Positions 8,152 to 17,062 of a stretch of DNA of 64,000 bases are shown here, piece after piece (positions within the stretch are counted from its first letter, which is position 1; each line of letters opens with the position of its first letter). The notes under the pieces are model-generated. The model was not told where the DNA came from. It did no database searches and saw only the letters and a list, made by a program, of their open reading frames with translations. The stretch comes from Phenylobacterium zucineum HLK1 (GTDB taxonomy: Bacteria; Pseudomonadota; Alphaproteobacteria; Caulobacterales; Caulobacteraceae): assembly GCF_000017265.1 (NCBI RefSeq), contig NC_011143.1, positions 1 through 64,000 on the forward strand, read 5' to 3'. The position numbers and the translations under genes are program-made.

Positions 8152-10549
8152 TGGCAGCCAAGGTCTCATCACCGAAGTCGTTCGGACGCCGCAGCGCGTA
8201 ATTGGCCGAGAGCAGGCGCTCGGCCGGCAGCTGCCTTACGCCCGGCACGTGACCGACACCATCATCGCCTTGGACACCCGCGCGCTGATGATGTCCTTCC
8301 GGCTCGATGGCGTGTCGTTCGAGACCGCCGACACCCGCGACCTCAACGATTGGCACGCCAAGCTCAACGGGGCCTGGCGCAACCTGGCCGACGACCGGCT
8401 GGCCGTGTGGACGCACCTCGTCCGTCGCCTCGATACCGGCTATCCCGAGGGCGACTTCCGCTCGCCGTTCGCCCGCCGGCTCGACCACGCCTACCGCGAA
8501 CGGATCTCGCGCACGCGCCTCTTCGTCAACGAGCTCTATCTCACCCTTGTGCTGCATCCGGGCTTCGGCGCAGGCGAACGGCTGACGGGGATCGTCGCGC
8601 GTTTGAAGCGCGCGCGAAAGGCCGGGGCCGAGGTGCAGCCCGAAGCGATCGAGCGGCTGCAGGAGAAGGGGAGGGACCTCGAGCAGTACCTCGCCCGATA
8701 CGGCGCCCAGCCGCTCGGCCTCTACGAGCGTCGAGGCCTCGCCTTCTCCGAGCCCATGGAGCTCCTCCACCTTCTGCTCACCGGCCGCCATCAGCCGATG
8801 CCGCTGGTGAGCGGACACCTCGGGCGCGCGATCTATTCCAGCCGGGTGATCATCGGCCGCGAGAGCCTGGAGATCCGCGAGCCTGGCGAGCAGCGGTTCG
8901 CGGGCATGTTCGGGGTCAAGGAATACCCCGCCACCACCCGTCCGGGACTCTGGGACGAGCTCCTGAAAGCCAAGTACCCGTTCGTGGCCACCCAGTCCTT
9001 CAGCTTCCTCTCCAAGCCTGCGGCCAAGGCAGTGATGGAGCGGCGCCAGAACCAGATGGTCCGAGCGGGCGACCGGGCGGCCTCTCAGATCGAAGGACTC
9101 AGCGAGGCCATCGACGAGCTGGTCAGCAACCGCTTCGTCATGGGCGATCACCAGTTCTCGCTCCTGGTCTATGGCGAGACGCCGAAGCGTCTTCAGGACC
9201 ACATGTCGCTCGCCCGCGCCACGCTAGCGGACTCCGGCGTGCTCGTGGCCCGAGAGGACCTGGCGCTTGAGGGCGCGTTCTGGTCGCAGTTTCCGGGAGC
9301 GTTCAGCTACCGCACGCGTCCGGCCGCCGTCACCTCGCGGAATTTCGCCGCACTGGCGCCGTTCCACACCTACCCTGCGGGGCGCCGGAGCGGCAATCAC
9401 TGGGGCGCGCCGGTGGCGCTGCTCCGCACCTCGGCCATGTCGCCGTTCTACTTCAACTTCCACACCGGTGACATCGGCCACACCTTCATCTGCGGGCCGA
9501 CGGGGAGCGGCAAGACCGTCGTCCAGAACTTCATGCTGGCCCAGATGGAGAAGCTTGGGGCTCAGCAGATCTTCATCGACAAGGACCGGGGTGCGGAGAT
9601 CTTCGTGCGGGCCTGCGGCGGAGCCTACCTGCCCCTCCGAAACGCCGCGCCCACAGGCTTCGCGCCGTTCAAGGCGCTCGAGTACACGCCCGCGAACCTG
9701 CTCTTCCTGGGCCAGCTTGTCCGCAAGCTCGTGACGCCGGCCGACCGGCCGCTCACCGTGCAGGAGGAGCGGCGCATCGACGACGGCATTCAGGCCCTGG
9801 CGCCCCTGCCGCAGGCCAACCGCTCCTTGCAGGCGCTCAGGCAGCTCCTGGGCCAACGCGACCCTGAGGGGATTGGCGCACGGCTGGAGCGCTGGACCCG
9901 CACGGGGCCGCTGGGCTGGGTGCTCGACAACGAGGCCGACGAGATGAGCCTCGAGGGCCGGTTCCTCGGCTTTGACATGACGGACTTCCTCGACAACCCG
10001 GAGGTCCGCACGCCGATCATGATGTACCTCTTCCACCGCATCGACGCGCTCGCCGACGGCCGCCGCCTGGTGGTGGATATCGACGAGTTCTGGAAGGCGC
10101 TCGGGGACGAGGCCTTCCGCGGCCTGGCTCAGGACGGCCTGAAGACCTACCGCAAGCGTAATGCGATGATGGTGTTCGGGACGCAGAGCCCCTCCGACGT
10201 GCTCAAGTCGCCGATCGCGCCCACCATCGTGGAGATGTGCGCGACGAAGATCTACCTGCCGAACCCCTATGGCTCGGCCAAGGACTACGTCGAGGGCTTC
10301 GGGCTCACCAATGAGGAGTTCCGGCTGATCCGCGAGGAGTTGGCGCCGGAGTCGCGCCAGTTCCTGGTCAAGCAGGGTCACAACTCCGTTGTGGTGGAGC
10401 TGAACCTCAACGGCCTCGATGACGAGCTCGCCATTCTCAGCGGACGCACCGAAACCGTCGAACTCCTCGACCGCATCCGTGCCCGCCACGGCGACGATCC
10501 GGCTGTTTGGGAGCCGATCTTCCACATCGAACGAAGGAGCCTGCGATGA
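8144..10549 (+). CDS. virB4: VirB4-like T4SS ATPase
   Basis: 801 aa, usual for VirB4/CagE/TrbE. The ATP-binding loop GPTGSGKTVVQNF lies at about residues 451-463. The Walker B-like stretch RRLVVDIDEFWKAL and the later FGTQSPSDVLKSPIAPTI are typical of the family. The ATG at 8144 follows GGAGGTCGCCC and overlaps the virB3 end. The stop overlaps virB5 (ATGA). It powers pilus assembly and substrate transfer at the inner membrane. Confidence 0.95.
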   Translation: MADGSQGLITEVVRTPQRVIGREQALGRQLPYARHVTDTIIALDTRALMMSFRLDGVSFETADTRDLNDWHAKLNGAWRNLADDRLAVWTHLVRRLDTGYPEGDFRSPFARRLDHAYRERISRTRLFVNELYLTLVLHPGFGAGERLTGIVARLKRARKAGAEVQPEAIERLQEKGRDLEQYLARYGAQPLGLYERRGLAFSEPMELLHLLLTGRHQPMPLVSGHLGRAIYSSRVIIGRESLEIREPGEQRFAGMFGVKEYPATTRPGLWDELLKAKYPFVATQSFSFLSKPAAKAVMERRQNQMVRAGDRAASQIEGLSEAIDELVSNRFVMGDHQFSLLVYGETPKRLQDHMSLARATLADSGVLVAREDLALEGAFWSQFPGAFSYRTRPAAVTSRNFAALAPFHTYPAGRRSGNHWGAPVALLRTSAMSPFYFNFHTGDIGHTFICGPTGSGKTVVQNFMLAQMEKLGAQQIFIDKDRGAEIFVRACGGAYLPLRNAAPTGFAPFKALEYTPANLLFLGQLVRKLVTPADRPLTVQEERRIDDGIQALAPLPQANRSLQALRQLLGQRDPEGIGARLERWTRTGPLGWVLDNEADEMSLEGRFLGFDMTDFLDNPEVRTPIMMYLFHRIDALADGRRLVVDIDEFWKALGDEAFRGLAQDGLKTYRKRNAMMVFGTQSPSDVLKSPIAPTIVEMCATKIYLPNPYGSAKDYVEGFGLTNEEFRLIREELAPESRQFLVKQGHNSVVVELNLNGLDDELAILSGRTETVELLDRIRARHGDDPAVWEPIFHIERRSLR

Positions 10550-11301
10550 GGCGTCCCATCCTACTGACTGCGACCGCGCTGCTCGTCGTCACCGCGTCCG
10601 CCCCCGTCCGGGCCGAGATGGTCGTCACGGACCCAGGCGCTTACGCAAAGATGCTCGACCAGATCCGGGAGGCGCAGGCGCAGCTTTCCCAGCTCCAGGA
10701 GCAGGTTCGCCAGGGCACTGAGATCATCGGGCAAGGCCAGCGGCTCTACGACAGCCTCAACCAGATCTCGAACGTCAACAGCATCGGCGGGCTTCTGAAC
10801 ACGCCTGCCGTTCGCACGCTGCTGCCCGCTGAGTTCTCTGACGCCCGACGGCTGATGAGCGGCGATCTCCAGGACCTCGGGTCGCTTACCTCACGCGCGA
10901 CCACCATCCGCGACTCCAATCGCATCTATTCGCCGACTGATAGCGCGGGGATCAGCCCGGCCGAACGGTTCTATCGCGACACGTTGGAGAAGGCGGGCGT
11001 CCGGGCAGCACGTGACATGGCGGTGGGCGAGCGCGTCACCCAAACCGCGGATCAACGTCTGCAAGGCCTCGAACAGCTTCGTGAGGCCCTCAGCACTGCA
11101 CCCAATGCCCGCGCCGTCCTCGATCTCCAGGCGCGCATCGATGCCGAGACCGCCATGATCCAAAATGATCAAATGCGGCTTCAGGGGGTCGCGATCATGC
11201 AAGCGGCAGATGAGCGTTTGGAGGCGCAAAGGCAGAGGGAAGCCTCGGCCAGGCGGCACGATGAGGCCCAAGCCTTCTGGCGGAGCCTGTACTCAAAATG
11301 A
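10546..11301 (+). CDS. virB5: VirB5/TrbJ-like minor pilus protein
   Basis: 251 aa. A signal peptide (RRPILLTATALLVVTASAPVRA) is followed by a mostly helical protein. It begins DPGAYAKMLDQIREAQAQLSQLQEQVRQG, typical of the VirB5/TrbJ coiled coil, and has a second long helical region near the C terminus. It is expected at the pilus tip or in the periplasm. The start overlaps virB4 and the stop overlaps the next lipoprotein gene. Confidence 0.85.
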   Translation: MRRPILLTATALLVVTASAPVRAEMVVTDPGAYAKMLDQIREAQAQLSQLQEQVRQGTEIIGQGQRLYDSLNQISNVNSIGGLLNTPAVRTLLPAEFSDARRLMSGDLQDLGSLTSRATTIRDSNRIYSPTDSAGISPAERFYRDTLEKAGVRAARDMAVGERVTQTADQRLQGLEQLREALSTAPNARAVLDLQARIDAETAMIQNDQMRLQGVAIMQAADERLEAQRQREASARRHDEAQAFWRSLYSK

Positions 11302-11549
11302 GGCCGTGGGCGCTCCTAGTTTTTACGACGATGCTCTGCGGGTGTGAACGGTCAGCAACCTACTTTGCGGAGAACCCTGCCGTTGCGAAAGAAGTCTTAG
11401 AAGACTGCAAGCGAGGAGCGCATGGCGGTCCAGAGTGCCAGAACGCTCAAGCGGCTGAAGCTAATGCACGTCACGAAGCTGCTCAATCGGTGTGGCGGAG
11501 CATGCAGCATCCGACAAATCAAGGGTCAGAACCGCGGCGAGAGAGGTGA
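11298..11549 (+). CDS. EexN-like entry-exclusion lipoprotein
   Basis: 83 aa. A short hydrophobic leader ends in a lipobox (TMLCGC; Cys about residue 16). The mature part reads ATYFAENPAVAKEVLEDCKRG...ECQNAQAAEANAR, which matches the pattern of plasmid EexN lipoproteins (YF..NP....VL..C...CQNA..A). These block redundant transfer into cells that already carry the plasmid. It lies between virB5 and virB6, where such genes usually sit. Base composition drops here, together with virB6. Confidence 0.75.
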   Translation: MRPWALLVFTTMLCGCERSATYFAENPAVAKEVLEDCKRGAHGGPECQNAQAAEANARHEAAQSVWRSMQHPTNQGSEPRRER

Positions 11550-11552
11550 TCT

Positions 11553-12491
11553 ATGGCCGGCGTGTTCGATCCAGCCTACGACTACGTCGATGGTCAATTA
11601 GACCAATTTCTCAATCAGCGCCTGAGTGACGTAATAGCTGAGGTGGATGGACCACTACGCGCGGCCCTTCTGCTTTACGTGGTTCTCTACGGCTTGGCGG
11701 TGCTTCGCGGAATGATCAACGAGCCCATAATGGAGGGCGTTGGTCGGATGATTAAGCTCGCCTTCGTCTACACAGTCGCTACCACAGTTGCGTATTCGGA
11801 CTGGGTCACCGAACCGCTCTTTCACGATCTTCCGAACTCATTGGCTCGAGCAATCAGTGGAGGAAACGTCCAGACGATCGGCCAAGCCTTCGACGACTTT
11901 CTCGGGCGCGGATTCGAGCTAGCAGAAAGCTGCAGCCAAAGCGCCAACATGATGGACCCTGTCCCGTGGATAGTGGCGCTGCTCATCTACGGCGTGACCG
12001 CCCTCGCGGCCGGACTTGGGTTCGGCATCACGATGCTTGCAAAGGTGGCTCTGGCGCTACTCGTCGCGGTCGGGCCGATTTTCATCGCGTGCATACCGTT
12101 CGAAGCGACGCGGAAGTACTTCTGGGGTTGGGTGTCGCAAGGCGTGAATTACTTGCTCGTCTTTGCGCTCATAATCGCTGTCTTCCAGCTTGTTCTCGCA
12201 TTGGTGCAAAACCAATGGGGAATGATTACTGCTCAGCCAGATCCCAAAGTCGCTGGCCTTGTGTTCTCCGTATATGGCGTTCTAGCGGCGATCTTCTTCT
12301 TGCAGGTCCCCAACATTGCCACCGGTATTGCAGGTGGCGCAGCCGCTGGACTCCGCGACTTCGGCCGATCTGGAGTTTGGGCGACGCGAGCGGCCTCCAA
12401 GATTAACGCGCCCTCGCTGCCGAAGTGGGGCGGCGGAAGCGGCGGGTCCGTCAGCCGAAGCTCGTCAAACAACTCCCGACGCGCAGCTTAG
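11553..12491 (+). CDS. virB6: VirB6/TrbL-like polytopic T4SS protein
   Basis: 312 aa with several membrane segments, including RAALLLYVVLYGLAVLRG, IVALLIYGVTALAAGLGFGITMLAKVALALLVAVGPIFI (quoted in parts) and LLVFALIIAVFQLVLAL. It ends in a Ser/Gly-rich hydrophilic tail. The layout and the VGPIF motif are typical of VirB6, the inner-membrane channel component. Codon use is strikingly less GC-biased than in the neighbouring genes (one sampled 60-bp line has 27 G/C against 41 in virB5), which suggests the eexN-virB6 part was exchanged. Confidence 0.88.
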   Translation: MAGVFDPAYDYVDGQLDQFLNQRLSDVIAEVDGPLRAALLLYVVLYGLAVLRGMINEPIMEGVGRMIKLAFVYTVATTVAYSDWVTEPLFHDLPNSLARAISGGNVQTIGQAFDDFLGRGFELAESCSQSANMMDPVPWIVALLIYGVTALAAGLGFGITMLAKVALALLVAVGPIFIACIPFEATRKYFWGWVSQGVNYLLVFALIIAVFQLVLALVQNQWGMITAQPDPKVAGLVFSVYGVLAAIFFLQVPNIATGIAGGAAAGLRDFGRSGVWATRAASKINAPSLPKWGGGSGGSVSRSSSNNSRRAA

Positions 12492-12500
12492 GAACATGCC

Positions 12501-12809
12501 ATGACTTCCAAGTTCCTCGTTGTTTGTGCCGCACTGCTCCTCGCTGCTTCCAGCACATCCAGCGCAGTAGCCCGCGACAAGCCGCGGGCGTGCAATGGGA
12601 AGGATCGGCGTCCCGCCAATCCTCACGGCTCGGTGCTGCCCGGCTCACCTATGCCCGCGACGGTCACCGCCCAGCCCGACACCAGCCCCGGCAAACCGCC
12701 GGTGATGAACACCGTGCCGAACGGCGCGCCGCCGAAGCCGGCTGCGTCGAACAACAAGCCCGCCAAGCCCCAACGGCTGTCCTCGCTTACCCCCTATCCG
12801 AGCTGCTGA
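12501..12809 (+). CDS. Small exported Pro/Lys-rich protein in the virB7 position
   Basis: 102 aa. A signal peptide (KFLVVCAALLLAASSTSSAVA) is followed by a short hydrophilic chain rich in Pro, Asn, Lys and Ala, with only two Cys (RACNG and the final PSC). It occupies the slot of the lipoprotein VirB7 but has no convincing lipobox. I do not recognise the family. It may act as a small periplasmic partner of the VirB9/VirB10 core. Confidence 0.55.
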   Translation: MTSKFLVVCAALLLAASSTSSAVARDKPRACNGKDRRPANPHGSVLPGSPMPATVTAQPDTSPGKPPVMNTVPNGAPPKPAASNNKPAKPQRLSSLTPYPSC

Positions 12810-12815
12810 ATTGTC

Positions 12816-13496
12816 ATGACTGGCGTCCCCGCAAACGACCTGCAGGCCTATTTCCGAGAAGCGCGCTCCTGGGACCAGGACCGGGCGTTGGCCGCCGAGC
12901 GATCGCGCCGTTTCGCCTGGATCGTGGCCGGCGTCGCCACCGCCACGGCCGTCGCGGCGATCGCTGCCGTGACAGCGCTTGCCCCGCTGAAGTCGGTCTC
13001 CCCCTTCGTGGTCCGGGTGAACCAGACCACGGGCGCTGTCGACGTGATGACTGCGCTCAACGGGACCAGGCCGACCCAGTACAACGAAGCCGTCGACAAG
13101 TACTTCCTCGCTCAATACGTCCGAGCCCGCGAGGGTTGGATTGCGCCGGCTGCCGAAGAGAACTTCCGCTTCGTCTCGATCCTTTCAACACCTGACGAAC
13201 AGGAACGCTGGGCGGCTGCGGCGCGTCCGACAAACCCGCAGAGCCCTCAGGCCGTGTACGGTCCGACAGGCCTCGCCGACGTCCAAATCCGCAACATCAG
13301 TTTCATCAACGACAGGGTGGCGAACGTCCGCTTCCACCGCACCGTGCGCCAGGCCACCGCCACCACGGAGAGCGATTGGATCGCGACCGTCACGTTCAGC
13401 TACACCAAGGCTCCGATGCTGGAGTCGGACCGGCTCCGCAATCCGCTTGGCTTCCAGGTCGAGAGCTATCGCGCCGATCCGGAGATCCCGCGATGA
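12816..13496 (+). CDS. virB8: VirB8-like T4SS assembly protein
   Basis: 226 aa. A short cytoplasmic N terminus is followed by one membrane helix (FAWIVAGVATATAVAAIAAV, about residues 33-55). The periplasmic NTF2-like domain has typical phrases (LKSVSPFVVRVNQTTGAVDV, KYFLAQYVRAREGW, SDWIATVTFSY). VirB8 nucleates the inner-membrane part of the secretion system. The ATG overlaps no gene, but the stop overlaps virB9 (ATGA). Confidence 0.93.
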   Translation: MTGVPANDLQAYFREARSWDQDRALAAERSRRFAWIVAGVATATAVAAIAAVTALAPLKSVSPFVVRVNQTTGAVDVMTALNGTRPTQYNEAVDKYFLAQYVRAREGWIAPAAEENFRFVSILSTPDEQERWAAAARPTNPQSPQAVYGPTGLADVQIRNISFINDRVANVRFHRTVRQATATTESDWIATVTFSYTKAPMLESDRLRNPLGFQVESYRADPEIPR

Positions 13497-14323
13497 AGAC
13501 GCTTCTGCTCTCCGGCGTGCTGGCCGTCGCGCTGGTTGGAGCGCCCGCCCTGGCGGCGCAGACGCCCCGACCCGGCACCGCCGATCCGCGGATCAAGGTC
13601 GTCGATTACGATCCCTGGCAAGTCTACCAGGTCGTCGGCGCCTTCAGGACCGCGACCCAGATCATCTTCAGCCCGCAGGAGGAAATCCTGCACGTGGCCC
13701 TCGGCGACACGGTGGGGTGGGAAGTCGCGGCCGAGACCAACATCCTGTTCGTGAAGCCCCGTGAGAAGACGGGCGCCACCAATCTGATCGTCACGACCAA
13801 GCGCGCCGGTGAGACCCGCAACTACACCTTCGAACTCCGCACCCGCTCAGGTCCGATCTCCGCCAGCACCCCCGACACCTACTTCCAGGTCCGTTTCCGC
13901 TATCCCGAAGAAGAGCGCGTTCGTCAGGCGCTGGCGGCCCAGCGCGGGGCGGTCCAGACCGCGCTCGACATCGGCGTCACGACCGGCGTCCGCAACCTCA
14001 ACTACACAGTCCAGGGCTCCTCGAAGATCCAGCCCTCCGAGGTCAGCGACAACGGTCAGTTCACGGTGCTGCGCTTCCCGGGTCAGCGGGAGATGCCGAC
14101 GATCTACACAGTCTCGCCGGACGGCTCTGAGGCTCTGGTGCCCTTCGACGTCCGCGGCGAGTTCGTCGTCATCCACGGAGTCTCACCCCAGCTCCGGCTC
14201 CGGCGCGGCCGCGAGGTCCTCTGCATCTACAACGAGGCGGTTCAGCCCTACGGCGTGAATTACGGCACGGGCACCGGCTCCCCCATCGTCAAGCGCACCC
14301 AGTCCCAGGGAGGCAACCGATGA
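13493..14323 (+). CDS. virB9: VirB9-like outer-membrane core protein
   Basis: 276 aa. A signal peptide (KTLLLSGVLAVALVGAPALAAQ) is followed by the VirB9 N-terminal beta domain (DPRIKVVDYDPWQVYQVVG, FSPQEEILHVALGD). The C-terminal domain, which binds VirB7/VirB10, includes LNYTVQGSSKIQPSEVSDNGQFT and a closing NEAVQPYGVNYG. Overlapping stops and starts tie it to virB8 and virB10. Confidence 0.94.
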   Translation: MKTLLLSGVLAVALVGAPALAAQTPRPGTADPRIKVVDYDPWQVYQVVGAFRTATQIIFSPQEEILHVALGDTVGWEVAAETNILFVKPREKTGATNLIVTTKRAGETRNYTFELRTRSGPISASTPDTYFQVRFRYPEEERVRQALAAQRGAVQTALDIGVTTGVRNLNYTVQGSSKIQPSEVSDNGQFTVLRFPGQREMPTIYTVSPDGSEALVPFDVRGEFVVIHGVSPQLRLRRGREVLCIYNEAVQPYGVNYGTGTGSPIVKRTQSQGGNR

Positions 14324-15546
14324 CCGACACCCTCGCGACGTCGGGAGAGCCGCCGCGCCGGCCGCGCCTGCCTGACGAACTTGCGGCGCGCTACGGCGAG
14401 AGCGCGCCGGAGCCGCCGCCCGAAGATAATCTGCGCCGGGCGGCGAACGACGAGCCCGCCTCCGAGCGCGGCATATCTCCGGTCGGCCGCCGCTTCGCTG
14501 CCGGGACCCAGGGGAAGGTCCTCGGAATGGTCGGGATGGTGGCGGCCGCCGGCCTGCTCATCGTCGCCACCTGGGATCGGGGCGACGCCAAGCCTGACGA
14601 CTCGCCCCTGGAGAAGACGCCAGCGCGCCAGGTCGTGAACTACGAAGGGCCGGATGCGGACTCGCCGCTGCTGGCGAAGGCGGCGCACGATCCCAATGCG
14701 CCAGTGCTCAATCCCGACGGAACGCTTACCGCGGGCGGCGATGGCGGGGGTGTGCCGCCGATGCAGCCCACGCAGGCGGCGGCCGGTCCAGGCGCGGCCG
14801 ACCAGAGGCGCCAGCTGGCGGAAGCGGCCCGGCGCGCCCCCATCATCGCCTACTCTGCCAACCGTGGCCTGGGCGGCTTCAGCGGGCCCGCCGCCGCGGC
14901 TGGGGAGGGCGCCCGCGAGGCCAGCGAGCTCGACAAGCTCAGGCGTACGGCGGGTGTCGCGCAAGCGCGCGCCGAGATGCTCCCCGACCGCAATTTCCTG
15001 ATTACTGCCGGATCGAGCATTCCGTGCGTCCTGCAGACCGCCCTGGACAGCTCGGTGCCGGGCTACGCCACCTGCCTCGTTCCCCGCGACGTCTACTCCG
15101 ACAACGGACGCGTCGTGCTGATGGAGAAGGGCACCAAGGTGCTCGGCGAGTACCGAGGCGGCATCCGCCAGGGTCAAAAGCGGCTGTTCGTGCTCTGGAC
15201 CCGAGCCGTAACCCCGAACGGAGTGGCCGTCAGCCTGGCTTCGCCGGCGGCGGACGGCCTCGGCCGGGCCGGGTTCGACGGCAAGGTCGACACCTTCTTC
15301 TGGGAGCGGTTCGGCGGGGCGCTGCTACTCTCGATCATCGACGATGCGGCCAACATCGCGGCCCAAAGCGCCGGGCGCGGCCGGTTCAACACCACCATGG
15401 ATGTGCCGAGCGAGACCGCCAGCATCGCCCTGCAGAACTCGATCGGCATTCCCCCGCGGCTGCGGAAGAGCCAGGGCGAGGAGGTGTCGATCTTCGTGGC
15501 GCAGGACCTGAACTTCGCCGACGTCTACGGCCTGGCCCTGCGATGA
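14320..15546 (+). CDS. virB10: VirB10/TrbI-like envelope-spanning protein
   Basis: 408 aa. A proline-containing cytoplasmic N terminus, one membrane helix (VLGMVGMVAAAGLLIVATW, about residues 67-85), a disordered periplasmic linker and the conserved TrbI/VirB10 domain. The domain is recognised by FLITAGSSIPCVLQTALDSSVPG, KGTKVLGEYRGG and FWERFGGALLLSIIDDA. It links the inner and outer membranes and senses ATP use by VirB4/B11. The start and stop overlap the neighbouring genes. Confidence 0.95.
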   Translation: MTDTLATSGEPPRRPRLPDELAARYGESAPEPPPEDNLRRAANDEPASERGISPVGRRFAAGTQGKVLGMVGMVAAAGLLIVATWDRGDAKPDDSPLEKTPARQVVNYEGPDADSPLLAKAAHDPNAPVLNPDGTLTAGGDGGGVPPMQPTQAAAGPGAADQRRQLAEAARRAPIIAYSANRGLGGFSGPAAAAGEGAREASELDKLRRTAGVAQARAEMLPDRNFLITAGSSIPCVLQTALDSSVPGYATCLVPRDVYSDNGRVVLMEKGTKVLGEYRGGIRQGQKRLFVLWTRAVTPNGVAVSLASPAADGLGRAGFDGKVDTFFWERFGGALLLSIIDDAANIAAQSAGRGRFNTTMDVPSETASIALQNSIGIPPRLRKSQGEEVSIFVAQDLNFADVYGLALR

Positions 15547-16541
15547 GTGACACGGCCGTCCTTCGCCACCACCTGACGCCCCTCGCGCCTCTGCTCGAGG
15601 CGCCAGAGGTCACGGAGCTGGTCATCAATCGTCCGGGTGAGGTGGGTGTGGAAGGTCCGGGCGGATGGCGTTGGCATGACGCGCCGGATCTGACGCCAAG
15701 CTGGCTGTCGACCCTGGCGACAACCGCCGCCGCCTTCACCAATCAGGATGTCACCGCGTCCGAGCCTGTTTGCTCGACAGTGCTCCCTGGCGGCGAGCGC
15801 TGCCAGATCGTCTTGCCGCCGGCGGCGGAGACGATCTCGTTCACCATCCGCAAGCCCTCGGCGGCGGAGTTCGGCATGCAGGACCTGGTCGCCTCGGGAT
15901 TGTTCGAAGGCGCGAAATCGGCGACCGAGGAGCTCGCTCCCGAAGAGACCGAACTGATGGCGCTCCGGGACGCCGGCCGCTGGCCGGAGTTCTTCGAACT
16001 CGCGGTGCGGGCTCGCAAGAACATCCTGATCAGCGGCGCCACCGGCTCTGGCAAGACGACCTTCTCGAAGACGCTGATCAAGCTGATCCCGCCTGGGGAG
16101 CGGCTCCTGACGATCGAGGACGCGCGAGAACTGGTGGTGCCTCACCGCAACGTCGTTCACCTGATCTACGCCAAGGACGGGCAGGGGCTCGCCAAGGTGG
16201 GCGCCAAGCAGCTGCTCGAAAGCGCTCTACGTATGAGGCCGGACAGAATCCTCTTGCAGGAGCTTCGGGACGGCTCGGCCTTCTTCTACCTGCGGAACGT
16301 GAACTCCGGCCACCCGGGATCGATCACCACGGTGCATGCCGACTCCGCCCAACTCGCGTTCGAGCAGCTGACGCTCCTGGTGAAGGAGTCCGAAGGCGGC
16401 CGCGACCTGTCGCGGACCGACATCCGCACGCTCCTCCTGCTGCTCGTAGACGTCGTCGTCCAGATGAAGCGCGAGGCCGGCCGCTTCCGCATGACGGAGG
16501 TCTATTATGACCCCCTTCGCAAGTGCGACCCCCGCCGGTAA
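15543..16541 (+). CDS. virB11: VirB11-like traffic ATPase
   Basis: 332 aa. A hexameric secretion ATPase. The N-terminal domain (PEVTELVINRPGEVGVEG) is followed by the RecA-like domain with Walker A GATGSGKTTF (about residues 165-174). The Asp box LLTIEDARELVV, Walker B RMRPDRILLQELRDG and His box GHPGSITTVHAD are all present. It overlaps the virD4 start by 35 bp. Confidence 0.95.
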   Translation: MSDTAVLRHHLTPLAPLLEAPEVTELVINRPGEVGVEGPGGWRWHDAPDLTPSWLSTLATTAAAFTNQDVTASEPVCSTVLPGGERCQIVLPPAAETISFTIRKPSAAEFGMQDLVASGLFEGAKSATEELAPEETELMALRDAGRWPEFFELAVRARKNILISGATGSGKTTFSKTLIKLIPPGERLLTIEDARELVVPHRNVVHLIYAKDGQGLAKVGAKQLLESALRMRPDRILLQELRDGSAFFYLRNVNSGHPGSITTVHADSAQLAFEQLTLLVKESEGGRDLSRTDIRTLLLLLVDVVVQMKREAGRFRMTEVYYDPLRKCDPRR

Positions 16542-16965
16542 GGCTTGGCTGGTCGGGGCAGGGGCGACGCTGCTCCTCGGCCTGTGGCTATCGCTGTGGA
16601 TGTTGATCACCCTCGGCGGGCTTGGCCAGCTCTCCTCGAACGTCGATCTAGGGGTCCTGCCGCGCTGGCTCTGGTACTACCGCGGCGATCCTGAGGTGGT
16701 GCGGTGGCTGAAGATCGGCGCCGTCGGCTCTGGCCTCTTCGTGACGATGTTGGCCTTGGCGGCCGTGCTTCAAGTCAGGCGACCGCTGCATGGGGCAGCC
16801 CGCTGGGCCGGGGAGGGGGAGCTGCGAAAAGCGGGGCTCCGCGCCCGGCGAGGACTACTGCTCGGCCGCGCAAGCGGCGCCTACCTGCGCTTCGGAGGCT
16901 CCGAGCACGTGCTGCTCTATGCGCCGACGCGGACGGGGAAGGGTGTCGGCGTCGTGATTCCTAAC
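16507..16965 (+). pseudogene. virD4: VirD4 coupling protein, 5' part, interrupted by IS21-family element
   Basis: The first 153 codons of a type IV coupling protein. There are two N-terminal membrane helices (WLVGAGATLLLGLWLSLWML and KIGAVGSGLFVTMLALAAV), then the start of the cytoplasmic ATPase domain with Walker A APTRTGKGVGVVIPN. The frame then enters the insertion element and stops at 16980. The rest of the gene resumes in the same frame at 19560 (LLDWPDS), so IPN|LLDW is restored if the element and one target copy are removed. As it stands, Walker A and Walker B are on separate pieces and the coupling protein should be inactive. Confidence 0.93.
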
Positions 16966-16970
16966 TGCGC

Positions 16971-17037
16971 ATTCCAGTGATCGTGGGCGCTCATTCCACG
17001 CGATGGCGGGCGCCTATTCCACGTGATCGTGGGCGGC
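16971..17037. repeat. Left-end tandem transposase-binding repeats of the IS
   Basis: Three copies of an ATTCCA(C/G)..GAT.G.GGGCG motif start at 16971, 16993 and 17016 (spacings 22 and 23 bp). They mirror the copies at the right end and are the expected multiple terminal sites bound by IS21 IstA. Confidence 0.8.
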
Positions 17038-17062
17038 GCAGTCGGCCGACGTGGGCATGGAG

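Noticed and set aside
8036..10525. Long minus-strand frames (up to 433 codons) opposite virB4
   Set aside because: They mirror the third-position GC bias of virB4 and show no family pattern.
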